NCBI GenBank assembly: GCA_036824005.1
Contig: DAITBA010000010.1
Span: forward strand, 1 to 64,000
Reading direction: 5' to 3'
DNA: 64,000 nt
From: DAITBA01 sp036824005
GTDB lineage: Bacteria; Pseudomonadota; Gammaproteobacteria; Burkholderiales; Rhodocyclaceae
The notes under the pieces are model-generated. The model had not been told where the DNA came from, searched no databases, and saw nothing but the letters and a program-made list of their open reading frames with translations. Position 1 is the stretch's first letter. Each line of letters opens with the position of its first letter. Shown here in pieces: positions 26,190 through 34,595 of this stretch. Position numbers and translations under genes: made by a program.

Positions 26190-27254
26190 TGGCTGAACAC
26201 CGATACAGGCGCGTGGCTATCTGCCGCGCCATGGGATCGCTACGAGGTTGATCCGCTGAACGTGCTACCGCTAACCTTGCGCACCGCTTGTTGGAGGCGG
26301 CTCATTGACGTCGTGAACGCGCATTGGTTCACCACCGTGAGACAGGCGCATTGTCGCGAAAATCCTGCGATCGGGCAAGTGCTGGCGTAGAAGCTCGACG
26401 AGAGTCAGGCCGGCGTCTATCGGCTGCTTACCTGGGCTGAAGGCTACGGCGAGGAGCGCGTCCAGGGCATGACCAGCGAGGTGCCCGGCTGTATCGACGG
26501 CGCGATCGTGGAGCTGGAGACGATGATGGGAGCGGACCGGGGTTCCACCGATGCCAAGGTGTGCGATGAAGTGCTTCCGCCGGCCACAAAATTCCGCGAG
26601 GAGTTGTCCCAGGCGATCGGCATGGCGGATGTGGACATCGCCACCGGCTGGGGCATGATGCAGGCCGCAGGCAAGACCTTCCGAGACCTCAACGAGAAGC
26701 CCAGGAGTTTCGAATTGCGTCACATCGACGATGTCGCCAAGGGCTACGAGTCGGCGAACGGAAGTTACGTGCGCAGCCTGACTACGTCGACCATTCTGCT
26801 GGCGCTGAATGCGGCTATCGAAGCGGCTCGGGCGGGTGAGCAGGGACGCGGCTTTGCCGTCGTTGCCGACGAAGTGCGCAAGCTCGCCGAACGCACCGCT
26901 CACTCCACTGAGGAAATTCAGCAGGTCGTGAGTAGCATTCAGACAGGCGCAGACACGGCCGTGGCCGGCATGCAGAAGGCGGTTTCCGCAGTCGATTCGC
27001 TGGCGGCCGGCGCCAGCGAATCGACACGCGAGATCACCACGCGCGCAGAAGCCATGGCCGAAGAGGTCACTGCGATCAGCGCAGCACTCAAGGAACAAAG
27101 CGCCGCAAGTAACGAGATCGCGTCGCGGGTCGAGCGCATCGTCCACATGTCCGAGGAGAACAGCAGTTCCGCCCAGTCCTCCGCGAGCTCGGCAAAGCAC
27201 TTGCAGGAGTTGGCGCAGGCGATGCACGGACAGATCTCGCGCTTCCGCCTCTGA
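26190..27254 (+). pseudogene. Truncated chemoreceptor (MCP) signalling domain, probably decayed
   Basis: From ATG 26469 a 261-residue frame contains the canonical MCP tip LLALNAAIEAARAGEQGRGFAVVADEVRKLAERT, split here as LLALNAAIEAARAGEQG and GFAVVADEVRKLAERT, then adaptation-type helices to ISRFRL. The N-terminal arm that should pair with it is short and altered (VRSLTTSTI in place of IAxQTN), and there is no membrane helix or sensor domain. The same frame stays open upstream from about 26190 except for a TAG at 26388-26390. This suggests a longer ancestral gene broken by a nonsense change; a short soluble receptor-like protein starting at 26469 is the alternative. Confidence 0.6.
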
Positions 27255-27888
27255 GCGCTGTCGGCCCGCAGCACCGACCGGGCGGGCCGGCCTTCTGTAT
27301 CTCAATGTCATTGCTCACGCCAGACGGCGCGGATCCCGTCGTCGAGTTCGCGCCGCGGGATGGGGCACGTTGGGCGGCGCCGTCGGCCCATTCCGGCAGT
27401 TATCCGCCAAGCCTGGCACGGGTCGGCCCAGGTTATCCCGCTTCACGCGTTGTGCCCCCTTTTCTTCCCTGGTGATAAACTTCCCCTGCGTGGTTACCGC
27501 GGGGCGGGATGTTATGACATCGTGCAGCGCCGCAGTGCAGCACGGGAGCGCTCGGTCGGAAAAACCCGGTGCAAAGGGAGCACGTGCGATGTCTGGGCGC
27601 GGCGTGGCGGAACTGTTCCGCGCGGACACGCATCGGTCACGACTGGGGTTCGGCGCCTGCGGATGCGGCGCATGAGAATGCGAACTGCTTGCGCCAACGC
27701 ATCCATGCGACCCGCAGGTCGGGCACCAAGTCGATACCTGGGCCCATGCCTTCAAAACAAGAATGCGGACATGCGCGGATTGAGCGTATCGCTTGCGCCA
27801 CCACAACGTCGTTTGCTCGCACCCGCCGGAACATGTTCGGCATGGCGATGCCTCATTGATTGAATTCCCGAGACTTGTCTGACCATCC
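27255..27888 (+). other. 634-bp stretch without a recognisable gene
   Basis: Between the chemoreceptor remnant and the kinase gene several short overlapping frames exist on both strands, but none has protein-like composition, a ribosome binding site or a family I recognise. It presumably holds the promoter of the kinase/lipoprotein/TPR set; no clear -35/-10 pair was found. Confidence 0.4.
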
Positions 27889-29982
27889 ATGCAGCCCAAT
27901 CCGAAGACGATCGGCAAGTACCAGATAGTCGCGACCCTGGGGAAGGGGTCGATGGGCGTGGTCTACAAGGGGCTCGACCCCATGATCGGTCGGTTCGTGG
28001 CCATCAAGACCATTCATCCCGAGGTGGACGGTTTCGAAGAACAGGAGATCAAGCAGCGGTTTCGCCGCGAGGCACAGGCGGCGGGGCGCATGAACCACGC
28101 CAATATCGTAAGCGTCTATGAGTACGGTGAGGACGAAAGCGGAGCGTTTATCGCCATGGAGTTCGTCGAAGGCAAGACTCTGGCGCAAGCGCTTGCCGAG
28201 GGACGGCGATTCGATCTCGAAACGACCGTGAATATCATGCTCGGTCTGCTGTCGGCGCTCGACTACTCGCACAAGGTGGGCGTGGTTCACCGCGACATCA
28301 AGCCGGCGAACATCATGTTGACCGGGGAGGGCGAGGTCAAGGTGGCCGATTTCGGCATTGCCGGGCTCGAATCGTCCACTCTGACGCGGACCGGGATCAT
28401 GATGGGCACGCCGAGCTACATGGCGCCGGAACAACTGCTGGGACATAAGGTGGACGGGCGTGCCGACATCTTTTCCGCCGGCAGCGTGTTCTATCAGCTC
28501 CTGACCGGAGAACGGCCGTTCCAGGGGGCGCTTGCCTCGGTCATGCACCAGGTGACCGCGGTCAACCCGGAATCCCCGTCTATGCGTAACTCGGAGGTCC
28601 CGCCGGGCTTCGACGCCGTCGCCGCCAAAGCCATGGCCAAGCGCCCCGACGATCGTTATCAAAACGCGGCGGCGTTTCGCGATGCGATCAAGGCAGTCTT
28701 CTACAACGTTGCCGAAACGCGCCGGCTGCCCGCCAGCACGGACACGGCAGTGGCAGCAGCCTCGGCCGATGAAACTGTCATGTATGTCGCCGAGACGCCG
28801 GCTCAGGCCCCCGCCCAGGCGCCGGCGCCAGCACCCCTGCCGGAGCCGGGCGAGGCCACGGTCACGGTATTCCATGCGCAACACGATGACCGGCCGGAAG
28901 AGGCGGCTGTCGCACGTCGCTGGCCGCTGATCGGCGGGGCCGTTGGCGGGCTGCTCGCGATCGTGGCGGCGGTGCTGCTGGCCATCAAGAAGGAGGGGCC
29001 TAAACCGGCGCCGGTACGGCCGGAGTCGAAGGTCGAGGTGGAGCCGGCGCGTACCCCGCCCGTCGCCACGGTGGTGCCGCCGCCCCGCGAGGCCGTCCCG
29101 GAAGCAAATAAGCCAGTGCCGTTGCGCAAGGAAGAGGGCGTCGCAAGTCGGAAGCCCGGCGAAACGTTGAAGGATTGCGCCGCATGTCCGGAGTTGATCG
29201 TCATCGCTCCGGGACAATTCACGAATGGCGGGGTCGATGCCGAACGCGGCGGGAAAGCCGCGGACGCAAGCCGGCAACTCGTCAGCATCGACTATTACTA
29301 TGCCATGGGGCGATATGAGGTGACGCGATCCCAGTTCGCCGCCTTCGTCGCGGAGACGGGACACCAGGCCAAGGGCTGTTGGACCTACGACGGTCAGTGG
29401 ACCTATCGCGAAGATCTGGATTGGCGCTCACCGGGCTATGAACAACAGGACCAGCATCCGGTGACCTGCGTGTCATGGCTGGACGCCCAGGCGTACACAA
29501 GCTGGCTGGGTAAGAAGACCGGCCAGACGTATCGTCTGCCGAGCTCGACGGAATGGCAGAACGCGAGCGGCGCGGAGCCCGAGAGAGCGGCCCGCATGGC
29601 CGACAAACGGGAGATCTGCAAGTGGGCGAATGTGGCGGATCTGTCGGCCGAGCAACACTACGCCGGGTGGAGCGTGCATGAATGCCGGGACGGTTTCATC
29701 CATACCGCGCCGGTGGGCCGGTTCCAGCCCAACAGCCGCGGTGTGCACGACATGCTCGGCAACCTCTTCGAGTGGGTGGAGGACTGCTGGGCCGAGAGCC
29801 TGCGCGGTGCGCCCGCGGACGGAGCGCCCATGCTGCAAGGCGACTGCAAGCAACGAGTGCTCCATGGCGGCTCGTGGTTTACGATTCCGAAGTATGTCGA
29901 ACCCGGGTTCCGCAATCATTTTCAGGCGTCCTATCGCGCAAGCAGTCTAGGATTCCGGGTCGTTCGAAACGTGAAAGGGTGA
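27889..29982 (+). CDS. Ser/Thr protein kinase fused to SUMF1/FGE-type domain
   Basis: The 697-residue protein has an N-terminal Hanks-type kinase (about 10-270): Gly loop LGKGSMGVVYKG, Lys40 in VAIK, HRDIKPANIM, DFGIA and MAPEQLLG, so it should be active. A Pro/Ala-rich linker precedes one membrane helix (about 345-367), then an outer Pro-rich stretch and a SUMF1/formylglycine-generating-enzyme-like domain (about 430-697; YYAMGRYEVTRSQFAAF, HPVTCVSWLDAQAY, MLGNLFEWVEDC, GGSW). The kinase would be cytoplasmic and the SUMF1 part periplasmic, acting as sensor or ligand-binding domain. The following lipoprotein and TPR genes are likely partners. Confidence 0.92.
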   Translation: MQPNPKTIGKYQIVATLGKGSMGVVYKGLDPMIGRFVAIKTIHPEVDGFEEQEIKQRFRREAQAAGRMNHANIVSVYEYGEDESGAFIAMEFVEGKTLAQALAEGRRFDLETTVNIMLGLLSALDYSHKVGVVHRDIKPANIMLTGEGEVKVADFGIAGLESSTLTRTGIMMGTPSYMAPEQLLGHKVDGRADIFSAGSVFYQLLTGERPFQGALASVMHQVTAVNPESPSMRNSEVPPGFDAVAAKAMAKRPDDRYQNAAAFRDAIKAVFYNVAETRRLPASTDTAVAAASADETVMYVAETPAQAPAQAPAPAPLPEPGEATVTVFHAQHDDRPEEAAVARRWPLIGGAVGGLLAIVAAVLLAIKKEGPKPAPVRPESKVEVEPARTPPVATVVPPPREAVPEANKPVPLRKEEGVASRKPGETLKDCAACPELIVIAPGQFTNGGVDAERGGKAADASRQLVSIDYYYAMGRYEVTRSQFAAFVAETGHQAKGCWTYDGQWTYREDLDWRSPGYEQQDQHPVTCVSWLDAQAYTSWLGKKTGQTYRLPSSTEWQNASGAEPERAARMADKREICKWANVADLSAEQHYAGWSVHECRDGFIHTAPVGRFQPNSRGVHDMLGNLFEWVEDCWAESLRGAPADGAPMLQGDCKQRVLHGGSWFTIPKYVEPGFRNHFQASYRASSLGFRVVRNVKG

Positions 29983-30041
29983 CGTGCCGCGCCCACGTCA
30001 GATATGCGAGTGGGGCGAGCACCTTAGGCGAGGAGAGGGAA

Positions 30042-30806
30042 ATGAATCAGCGACGGGCAGTTGTTCTGATCGTGCTCACTGGTCTGGCCCTGGGCGGGTG
30101 TGCTCAGAAGGCTCCCAAGATCTCGCACGTGCACGTCGGCCACGCCGTGACCGGCTGGCACGATACCCCTGGCCAGAAGGGGCTGTTCGTTACGGCCGAG
30201 GAGAAGGGGCAGAGCGCCATGCAACACGCGCGCGACGCCGCGCAGCCCGGCAAGCGCATGGACCAAGTGCAAGCAAGCATCAGACGCGTGATGGTCGACG
30301 TCGACGCCAGTGTCGCGCCCGAGCGGGGCGGCGAGCGTTACGGGCTGCGGCAGGCGCTTCTGGGTGCGATCGATCACATGGTCTTTGCCTCGGAGGTCGA
30401 CGACGCGAGCAAGAACATCACGACCTCGGTTTCGGGATTTGTCGCCAACGCGGCCCCGGTTCTGGCGCGCTGTGATTCCATAGTCGCCTTTGGCAAGGAG
30501 GCGGTTGCGTCCACCAATCCGGAAGAAGTAAAAGTGCTCGCCGCCGAGATCGTGCGCATGACGCAGGCGAACGTCGAAGGCGTCGACACCGATGGCGACG
30601 GTGTGATCGGATCCAAGCGCGATGAGTACGGCCTGAAGCAACTGCGTCGTGATCTCGTCGCCATGACGGAGCGGGAGGATCCGCCGTACACGACCGTGTC
30701 GACCTGGTATCTGTTCAATCTGATCCGGCTGCCGAGCGGCATCTGGGCATTTCGCGAGCGCACGGACACCTCCGGCGGACACCATGGTCGCGGCTCGTCC
30801 TATTGA
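30042..30806 (+). CDS. Lipoprotein with EF-hand-like loop, unknown function
   Basis: The 254-residue protein has a lipoprotein signal (VVLIVLTGLALGGC, Cys20). I do not recognise the family. Residues 182-195 read DTDGDGVIGSKRDE, an EF-hand-like DxDxDG calcium loop, though position 12 of the loop is Arg rather than Glu and acidic residues come just after. The rest is predicted mainly helical. AGGAGAGGG precedes ATG 30042, which is why this start is chosen. It lies 60 bp after the kinase-SUMF1 gene and overlaps nothing; its C-terminus precedes the TPR gene, so it may be a periplasmic partner of the kinase. Confidence 0.75.
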   Translation: MNQRRAVVLIVLTGLALGGCAQKAPKISHVHVGHAVTGWHDTPGQKGLFVTAEEKGQSAMQHARDAAQPGKRMDQVQASIRRVMVDVDASVAPERGGERYGLRQALLGAIDHMVFASEVDDASKNITTSVSGFVANAAPVLARCDSIVAFGKEAVASTNPEEVKVLAAEIVRMTQANVEGVDTDGDGVIGSKRDEYGLKQLRRDLVAMTEREDPPYTTVSTWYLFNLIRLPSGIWAFRERTDTSGGHHGRGSSY

Positions 30807-30873
30807 GTCCGGGTTCGGCGGCGCGCTCCGGCGCTCCGGCCTGAGCGGATTGGGCGCTGGAGGCGGTGTCGGA

Positions 30874-31998
30874 ATGATCCATGCGTCATCGGCAGGCATT
30901 CGGTCCGGACTGTCCGGGGCCCGAGCGTGGGTCGGCGTTGCTGCGCGCATCGGCCTGTTGGCTGCGACGGCAGCCACAGCGGCCTGGTCGGCGGCTGCGG
31001 CGGAACCGGCCAAAGCCGATCGCGAGGCCTGTCACTCCGGGTCGGCGGAAGCTGCCGTCGCCGCCTGCCGGCGCGTTCTGGAACAGCGGCCGGCCGATGT
31101 CGATGCCCGGCTGGCGATGGGCGACGCGCTGACCCAACTCAATCGCTATCAGGATGCGGTCAATCTGCTGCGGCAGGGTCTGGATGTCTCGCCGGGGGAC
31201 AGCCGGATCCAAAGGAAACTGCGTCTTGTCGAAAGCTACCTGCAAGAACAGAAGTTGATCGATGAGCGCAGCCGGCAGCCATCCCAGGGCCAAGCCACCA
31301 AGCCGGAGGTGACCCTGCAACTGGAGCGGGTGCGATGCACCAGCCTATCCGGGGAAGCGGCGCTGAAGGCTTGCGAGAAGGCCTTGCAGTTGGCGCCCGA
31401 AGATGCTGCGCTGCACCGCGCCAGGGGCGACGCTCTGCTGGCGATGGACCTTGCGGGGCGGGCCGTTGTCGCCTACCGCGAGGCGCTGAAGATCGAGCCG
31501 TCCAATCCGGCTGCGACGCAAGCGCTCGAGCGCGCCCAGTCGCGGCAGAAGCGGCAGCTGACCGATTGCCAGAGTGGTTCGGGCGAGTCGGCGCTCAGGG
31601 CCTGCGACCGGGCGCGAATCGCAGGCGCGCCGGAGGAGGCGACGATTCAGGTCCGCCGCGGAGAGATTCTGCAGGAGATGGGGAAATCGGCGGAGGCGGA
31701 ACAGGCGTTCGAATCGGCGCTCAAACTCGATCCGGCGAACGCCCAGGCCGCGGCGAAGCTGGCGGCCCTGCGCAAGCCCAAGGAACCGGTGGCGGCGGTC
31801 GCCGCAGCCCCAGACGTCAAGCAGGAAGCCACGGTCCGGACACCCGTCGCTACGCCACAGGCCAGCCCGCAGGCGCCTCGGCAGTCAGCCGCCGCGGCGA
31901 CGTCGGTAGCCGGCGCCCAGCCAGCGCGTGCCCAGCCGAAGACGGATACGCCTCGTCGTTACAGCAACTTGCCGACGGTCGCCGGCGTTACGCATTAG
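30874..31998 (+). CDS. Exported TPR-repeat protein
   Basis: The 374-residue protein has an N-terminal hydrophobic signal (VAARIGLLAATAATAAWSAAAAEP) and at least three TPR-like units: VDARLAMGDALTQLNRYQDAV, ALHRARGDALLAMDLAGRAV and QVRRGEILQEMGKSAEAEQAF, each followed by a paired helix with Pro-Asn ends. Short Cys-containing units (EACHSGSAEAAVAACRR, RCTSLSGEAALKACEK, DCQSGSGESALRACDR) recur three times before the repeats. The C-terminus is low-complexity Ala/Pro/Gln. ATG 30874 with GGAGG ten bases upstream is chosen over ATG 30784. TPR proteins are scaffolds; it closes the kinase gene set. Confidence 0.8.
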   Translation: MIHASSAGIRSGLSGARAWVGVAARIGLLAATAATAAWSAAAAEPAKADREACHSGSAEAAVAACRRVLEQRPADVDARLAMGDALTQLNRYQDAVNLLRQGLDVSPGDSRIQRKLRLVESYLQEQKLIDERSRQPSQGQATKPEVTLQLERVRCTSLSGEAALKACEKALQLAPEDAALHRARGDALLAMDLAGRAVVAYREALKIEPSNPAATQALERAQSRQKRQLTDCQSGSGESALRACDRARIAGAPEEATIQVRRGEILQEMGKSAEAEQAFESALKLDPANAQAAAKLAALRKPKEPVAAVAAAPDVKQEATVRTPVATPQASPQAPRQSAAAATSVAGAQPARAQPKTDTPRRYSNLPTVAGVTH

Positions 31999-32120
31999 CA
32001 GGCTGCCGAAAAGCCGCCGCGGAGCCCGTCGGAGGCGTTCGCCAAAACCGAAGCGGGCGTGATTCGGGCATCGCGCCGCCGTGTGCAGACGCGGTGCCCG
32101 ACGACACGATCTGTGTGCAC

Positions 32121-32150
32121 AAAAAAAGTGGAGGCCGCGAGGGCCTCCAC
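32121..32150 (-). terminator. Rho-independent terminator of the GG-leader peptide gene
   Basis: Read on the minus strand, a perfect 9-bp stem GTGGAGGCC/GGCCTCCAC with a five-base loop is followed directly by seven T. It lies 25 bases after the stop codon at 32176. Confidence 0.92.
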
Positions 32151-32175
32151 CGAGCTCTTCTATGATCGGAGGCGA

Positions 32176-32451
32176 TCAGGAGAAGTTGATGTTGTTGCTG
32201 GCGCTCTGCACCGGGGTGACGAAGGAGCTGATGCCGCTGGCGAAGGCAACATTGTTGCCGTTGTTGTTCAGCACGTTCTGCACCTGGCCGATGGACTGGG
32301 AGGCGGCAAAGGAGACGTTCTCCACCGCGCTGTACTCGTAGCCGTAGACCGGCAGCCAGGGGAAGTAGAAGGTGCCGCCCTTGACTTGCGCCATGGCGCT
32401 GCGGTCGAGTTCTTCGGTACGGGCGAGGTCTTTGATCATCAGGGTGCTCAT
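32176..32451 (-). CDS. Small protein with double-glycine leader (bacteriocin/RiPP-like precursor)
   Basis: The 91-residue protein has a leader-like start, MSTLMIKDLARTEELD then RSAMAQVKGG (Gly-Gly at about 25-26), with the ELDxxAM...GG pattern of peptides cut by C39-type peptidase transporters or related leader peptidases. The core of 65 residues is rich in Asn, Ser, Val and Phe (NVLNNNGNNVAFASGISSF, SASNNINFS) and has no Cys. A strong AGGAGA site precedes the ATG, a sigma-54-like promoter lies about 70 bases upstream and a terminator follows, so it is an independent single-gene unit. No transporter, maturase or immunity gene is adjacent. The function is unknown; the leader reading is from pattern only. 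Confidence 0.8.
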   Translation of the reverse strand: MSTLMIKDLARTEELDRSAMAQVKGGTFYFPWLPVYGYEYSAVENVSFAASQSIGQVQNVLNNNGNNVAFASGISSFVTPVQSASNNINFS

Positions 32452-32520
32452 GGTCGTTCTCCTAAAAAGTAAAAGTTGGTTGGTGTGGTTGAGGCATTTC
32501 GTTGCGCTCGATGACTAGTT

Positions 32521-32537
32521 AGCACAGGCCGTGCCAA
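32521..32537 (-). promoter_or_regulatory. Sigma-54 (-24/-12) promoter candidate
   Basis: The minus strand reads TTGGCACGGCCTGTGCT, differing at one position (G for T) from the RpoN consensus TTGGCACGNNNNTTGCW, with GG and GC at the required spacing. The start site would be near 32510, giving a leader of about 60 nt before ATG 32451. Confidence 0.7.
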
Positions 32538-32931
32538 GGCTCTTGGGGCGTTCGTAATTCTGTCCTATCTATCTGAAAGAAAGGATTTAATAGTCGCGGG
32601 TTCGGGAGCGGCAAGGCTGGTCGGCGGCGCCGAATGCGTTATCGGTGATGGCTCGCAGCCAACAGTCCCGCAGGCAAATGTGTGGACGCGCGGGACACAT
32701 GGCGCCTGCAGGGCAAGCACGGCTGGGCAAGGTCACTCGCCTCGACTGTGCGCCGAACCCCATGTCCCCCCTGGCGCCAACATGGGTGCGCGGCCGACCT
32801 AGGCGAAAACCAACAAAGGCTCCGCGCCCATCTCGCGGATTCGGTCGCGCATACGGCGGTGGAACAGCAACGAGCGACTTCCGGTTGAGCGTATGGCGGC
32901 GGCGACCGGCGCGACTGCGCCAGTGGAACCA
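32538..32931. other. Non-coding stretch between the GG-leader gene and a membrane protein
   Basis: About 400 bp upstream of the sigma-54-like promoter contain no convincing gene. An RpoN promoter needs an upstream activator site, which would be expected here; I could not identify it. Short frames on both strands are Arg/Pro/Ala-rich by-products of high GC. Confidence 0.4.
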
Positions 32932-33366
32932 ATGCAAATGAACGATCGCGAATCCGCGGCGGCGGCCAGGACATGGCAGCTATGCCTGCTTTACGCTCTG
33001 GGCGTCTGGTGCGCAATCATGCTCTGGGCGCTGCTCGCACCCCACGCCCCTCGGACCGGCGGTGCCGGCCGCGGCAAGGATATGCCACTCGAATGGGCGG
33101 GGGTCGTCAGCGTCGTACCGGCAGTTCTCTGCTGGCTGGGGTTCGGGCTGGGCATGACCGGCTTCGACGCGCGCGATCTCGCCTGGCACGCGCGACGCGC
33201 CTGCTGGGCGGCATTCGCGGCCGGCATGGTATTTCCGGTGTCCGCGGTGCTCTTGCGGCCACTGCTTGCATGGTTTGGTCCGGGCCTTGTCCCCGCCCTG
33301 TTCTGGGCCCCGGTCGGAAGCGTGTTCGTGGCCTTGGCGCTGCGCCTGGTGATGGGCCGGCGCTAG
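32932..33366 (+). CDS. Four-helix membrane protein of unknown function
   Basis: The roughly 144-residue protein has four hydrophobic segments: LCLLYALGVWCAIMLWALLA, WAGVVSVVPAVLCWLGFGLG, CWAAFAAGMVFPVSAVLL and LVPALFWAPVGSVFVALALRL. I recognise no family and no conserved polar motif. The start could be 32932 or the in-frame ATG at 32893; neither has a strong ribosome binding site. It stands alone between the GG-leader gene and the diguanylate cyclase gene. Confidence 0.65.
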   Translation: MQMNDRESAAAARTWQLCLLYALGVWCAIMLWALLAPHAPRTGGAGRGKDMPLEWAGVVSVVPAVLCWLGFGLGMTGFDARDLAWHARRACWAAFAAGMVFPVSAVLLRPLLAWFGPGLVPALFWAPVGSVFVALALRLVMGRR

Positions 33367-33547
33367 GCGCGCCGATGCCGACGTCTATGCATGGGCACCG
33401 GGATTGCAAAAATTTGTAACGCGGCTGTTGGCACGTAATTGTCATTGCGTTAGCATGGCCCGGGATTGGCGCCGGAACCCCGCGTCGGTCATACCCGCGC
33501 GGCGCGCGTCCCGGGAGGGATACAAGGAGGAGGCGAGAACACAAGGC

Positions 33548-34486
33548 ATGGTCAGCGAACCTGTCGAGATCGCGCGCATCACTCTGCGGCGAATGGCGGA
33601 GCTGGGCCTCGCTCCGACCCCTGAAAACTACGTACGCGAGTATCGTCGCACCGCAGGCTTGCCCCCGGAAGGCCCGGGCGCCGGGCAGCCGTGGACCTTC
33701 GACCGCAATGCCGTGGCCATGGTCCGCGGCATCGTGCAGGTGGTGGCGGAACTGACTGCAGGGCTGGCCGTGGGCATCGAACAGTTCGATACCGAATCGA
33801 AGCGAGCCTTGGCGCAGATCGAGCAGATCAGGGATGCCGACGAACTGGCCCAGTTGTTGCGCACGGTCACGGCGTCGGCGATCTCCATGAAGCAGGTGAT
33901 CGACTCCTCCCACAGGGAGTTGAGCGAGACGCGCCGTCGCCTCGATGAAGCCCGGGCGGAACTCGACCGAGCGCAGGCGCTGGCGCGAACGGATACGCTT
34001 ACCGGGCTGGGCAACAGGCGTGCCCTGGGCGAGCTGGTCGGACGGGAAGTTGCCCGATCGCGCCGCACCGGCGAGGCCTTGTCGGTATGCCTGATCGACA
34101 TCGATCACTTCAAGCGCATCAACGACGAGCACGGCCACGAGGTCGGCGACAAGGCCCTGGCCCATGTCGCCATGGTGACGAAGTCGGCGCTGCGGGCAAC
34201 CGACGAGATCTGCCGCTATGGGGGCGAGGAGTTTGTCGTGACGCTGCCGGGCGCCACCGACAAGGGCGCCCACTTCGTGCTCGACCGCATCCGTACGTTG
34301 GTGGAGAACACACCGCTGCCCCTGCCAAACCGCAAGCTGACGCTGCGCTTCAGCGCCGGCGTGGCGCAGCTCGCTCCCGGGGAAAGCGCCGAATCGCTGG
34401 TGCAGCGTGCCGACACCGCGATGTACGAGGCGAAGAAGGCGGGGCGAAACCGCGTGCATATCGCTGCTGCACTGCCCGCATCCTGA
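33548..34486 (+). CDS. Diguanylate cyclase (GGDEF domain)
   Basis: The 312-residue cytoplasmic protein makes c-di-GMP from two GTP. An N-terminal helical region (about 1-140, ending in a coiled coil SHRELSETRRRLDEARAELDRAQ) precedes the GGDEF domain (about 143-305) with DTLTGLGNRRAL, IDIDHFKRINDEHGHEVGDK and active site GGEEF. RATD five residues before GGEEF is a complete inhibitory I-site, so product feedback is expected. The start MVSEPVEIARITL is chosen because the longer frame upstream has no domain character. No sensor domain or membrane helix is evident; the N-terminal region may be the signal input. Confidence 0.93.
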   Translation: MVSEPVEIARITLRRMAELGLAPTPENYVREYRRTAGLPPEGPGAGQPWTFDRNAVAMVRGIVQVVAELTAGLAVGIEQFDTESKRALAQIEQIRDADELAQLLRTVTASAISMKQVIDSSHRELSETRRRLDEARAELDRAQALARTDTLTGLGNRRALGELVGREVARSRRTGEALSVCLIDIDHFKRINDEHGHEVGDKALAHVAMVTKSALRATDEICRYGGEEFVVTLPGATDKGAHFVLDRIRTLVENTPLPLPNRKLTLRFSAGVAQLAPGESAESLVQRADTAMYEAKKAGRNRVHIAAALPAS

Positions 34487-34595
34487 GCGGGCACGTCGCG
34501 CTGGCGTATGCTGCGGCGCGCTGACGCCTTTGCCTCGCCACGGGCGTTTGCGTAAGATTGCCCGTTCAGACAAGCGGCGATGCCGGGAGACGATC

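Noticed and set aside
27315..27917. 200-residue minus-strand frame before the kinase gene
   Set aside because: Composition is mixed Arg/Cys/Pro, there is no ribosome binding site and no family match.
32587..32937. 116-residue minus-strand frame upstream of the GG-leader gene
   Set aside because: It overlaps the membrane-protein start, is Arg-rich and has no ribosome binding site.
33480..33530. Possible REP-like sequence (GTCATACCCGCGCGG) upstream of the diguanylate cyclase
   Set aside because: Only one arm resembles the dispersed repeat and the stem is poor, so it was not called.
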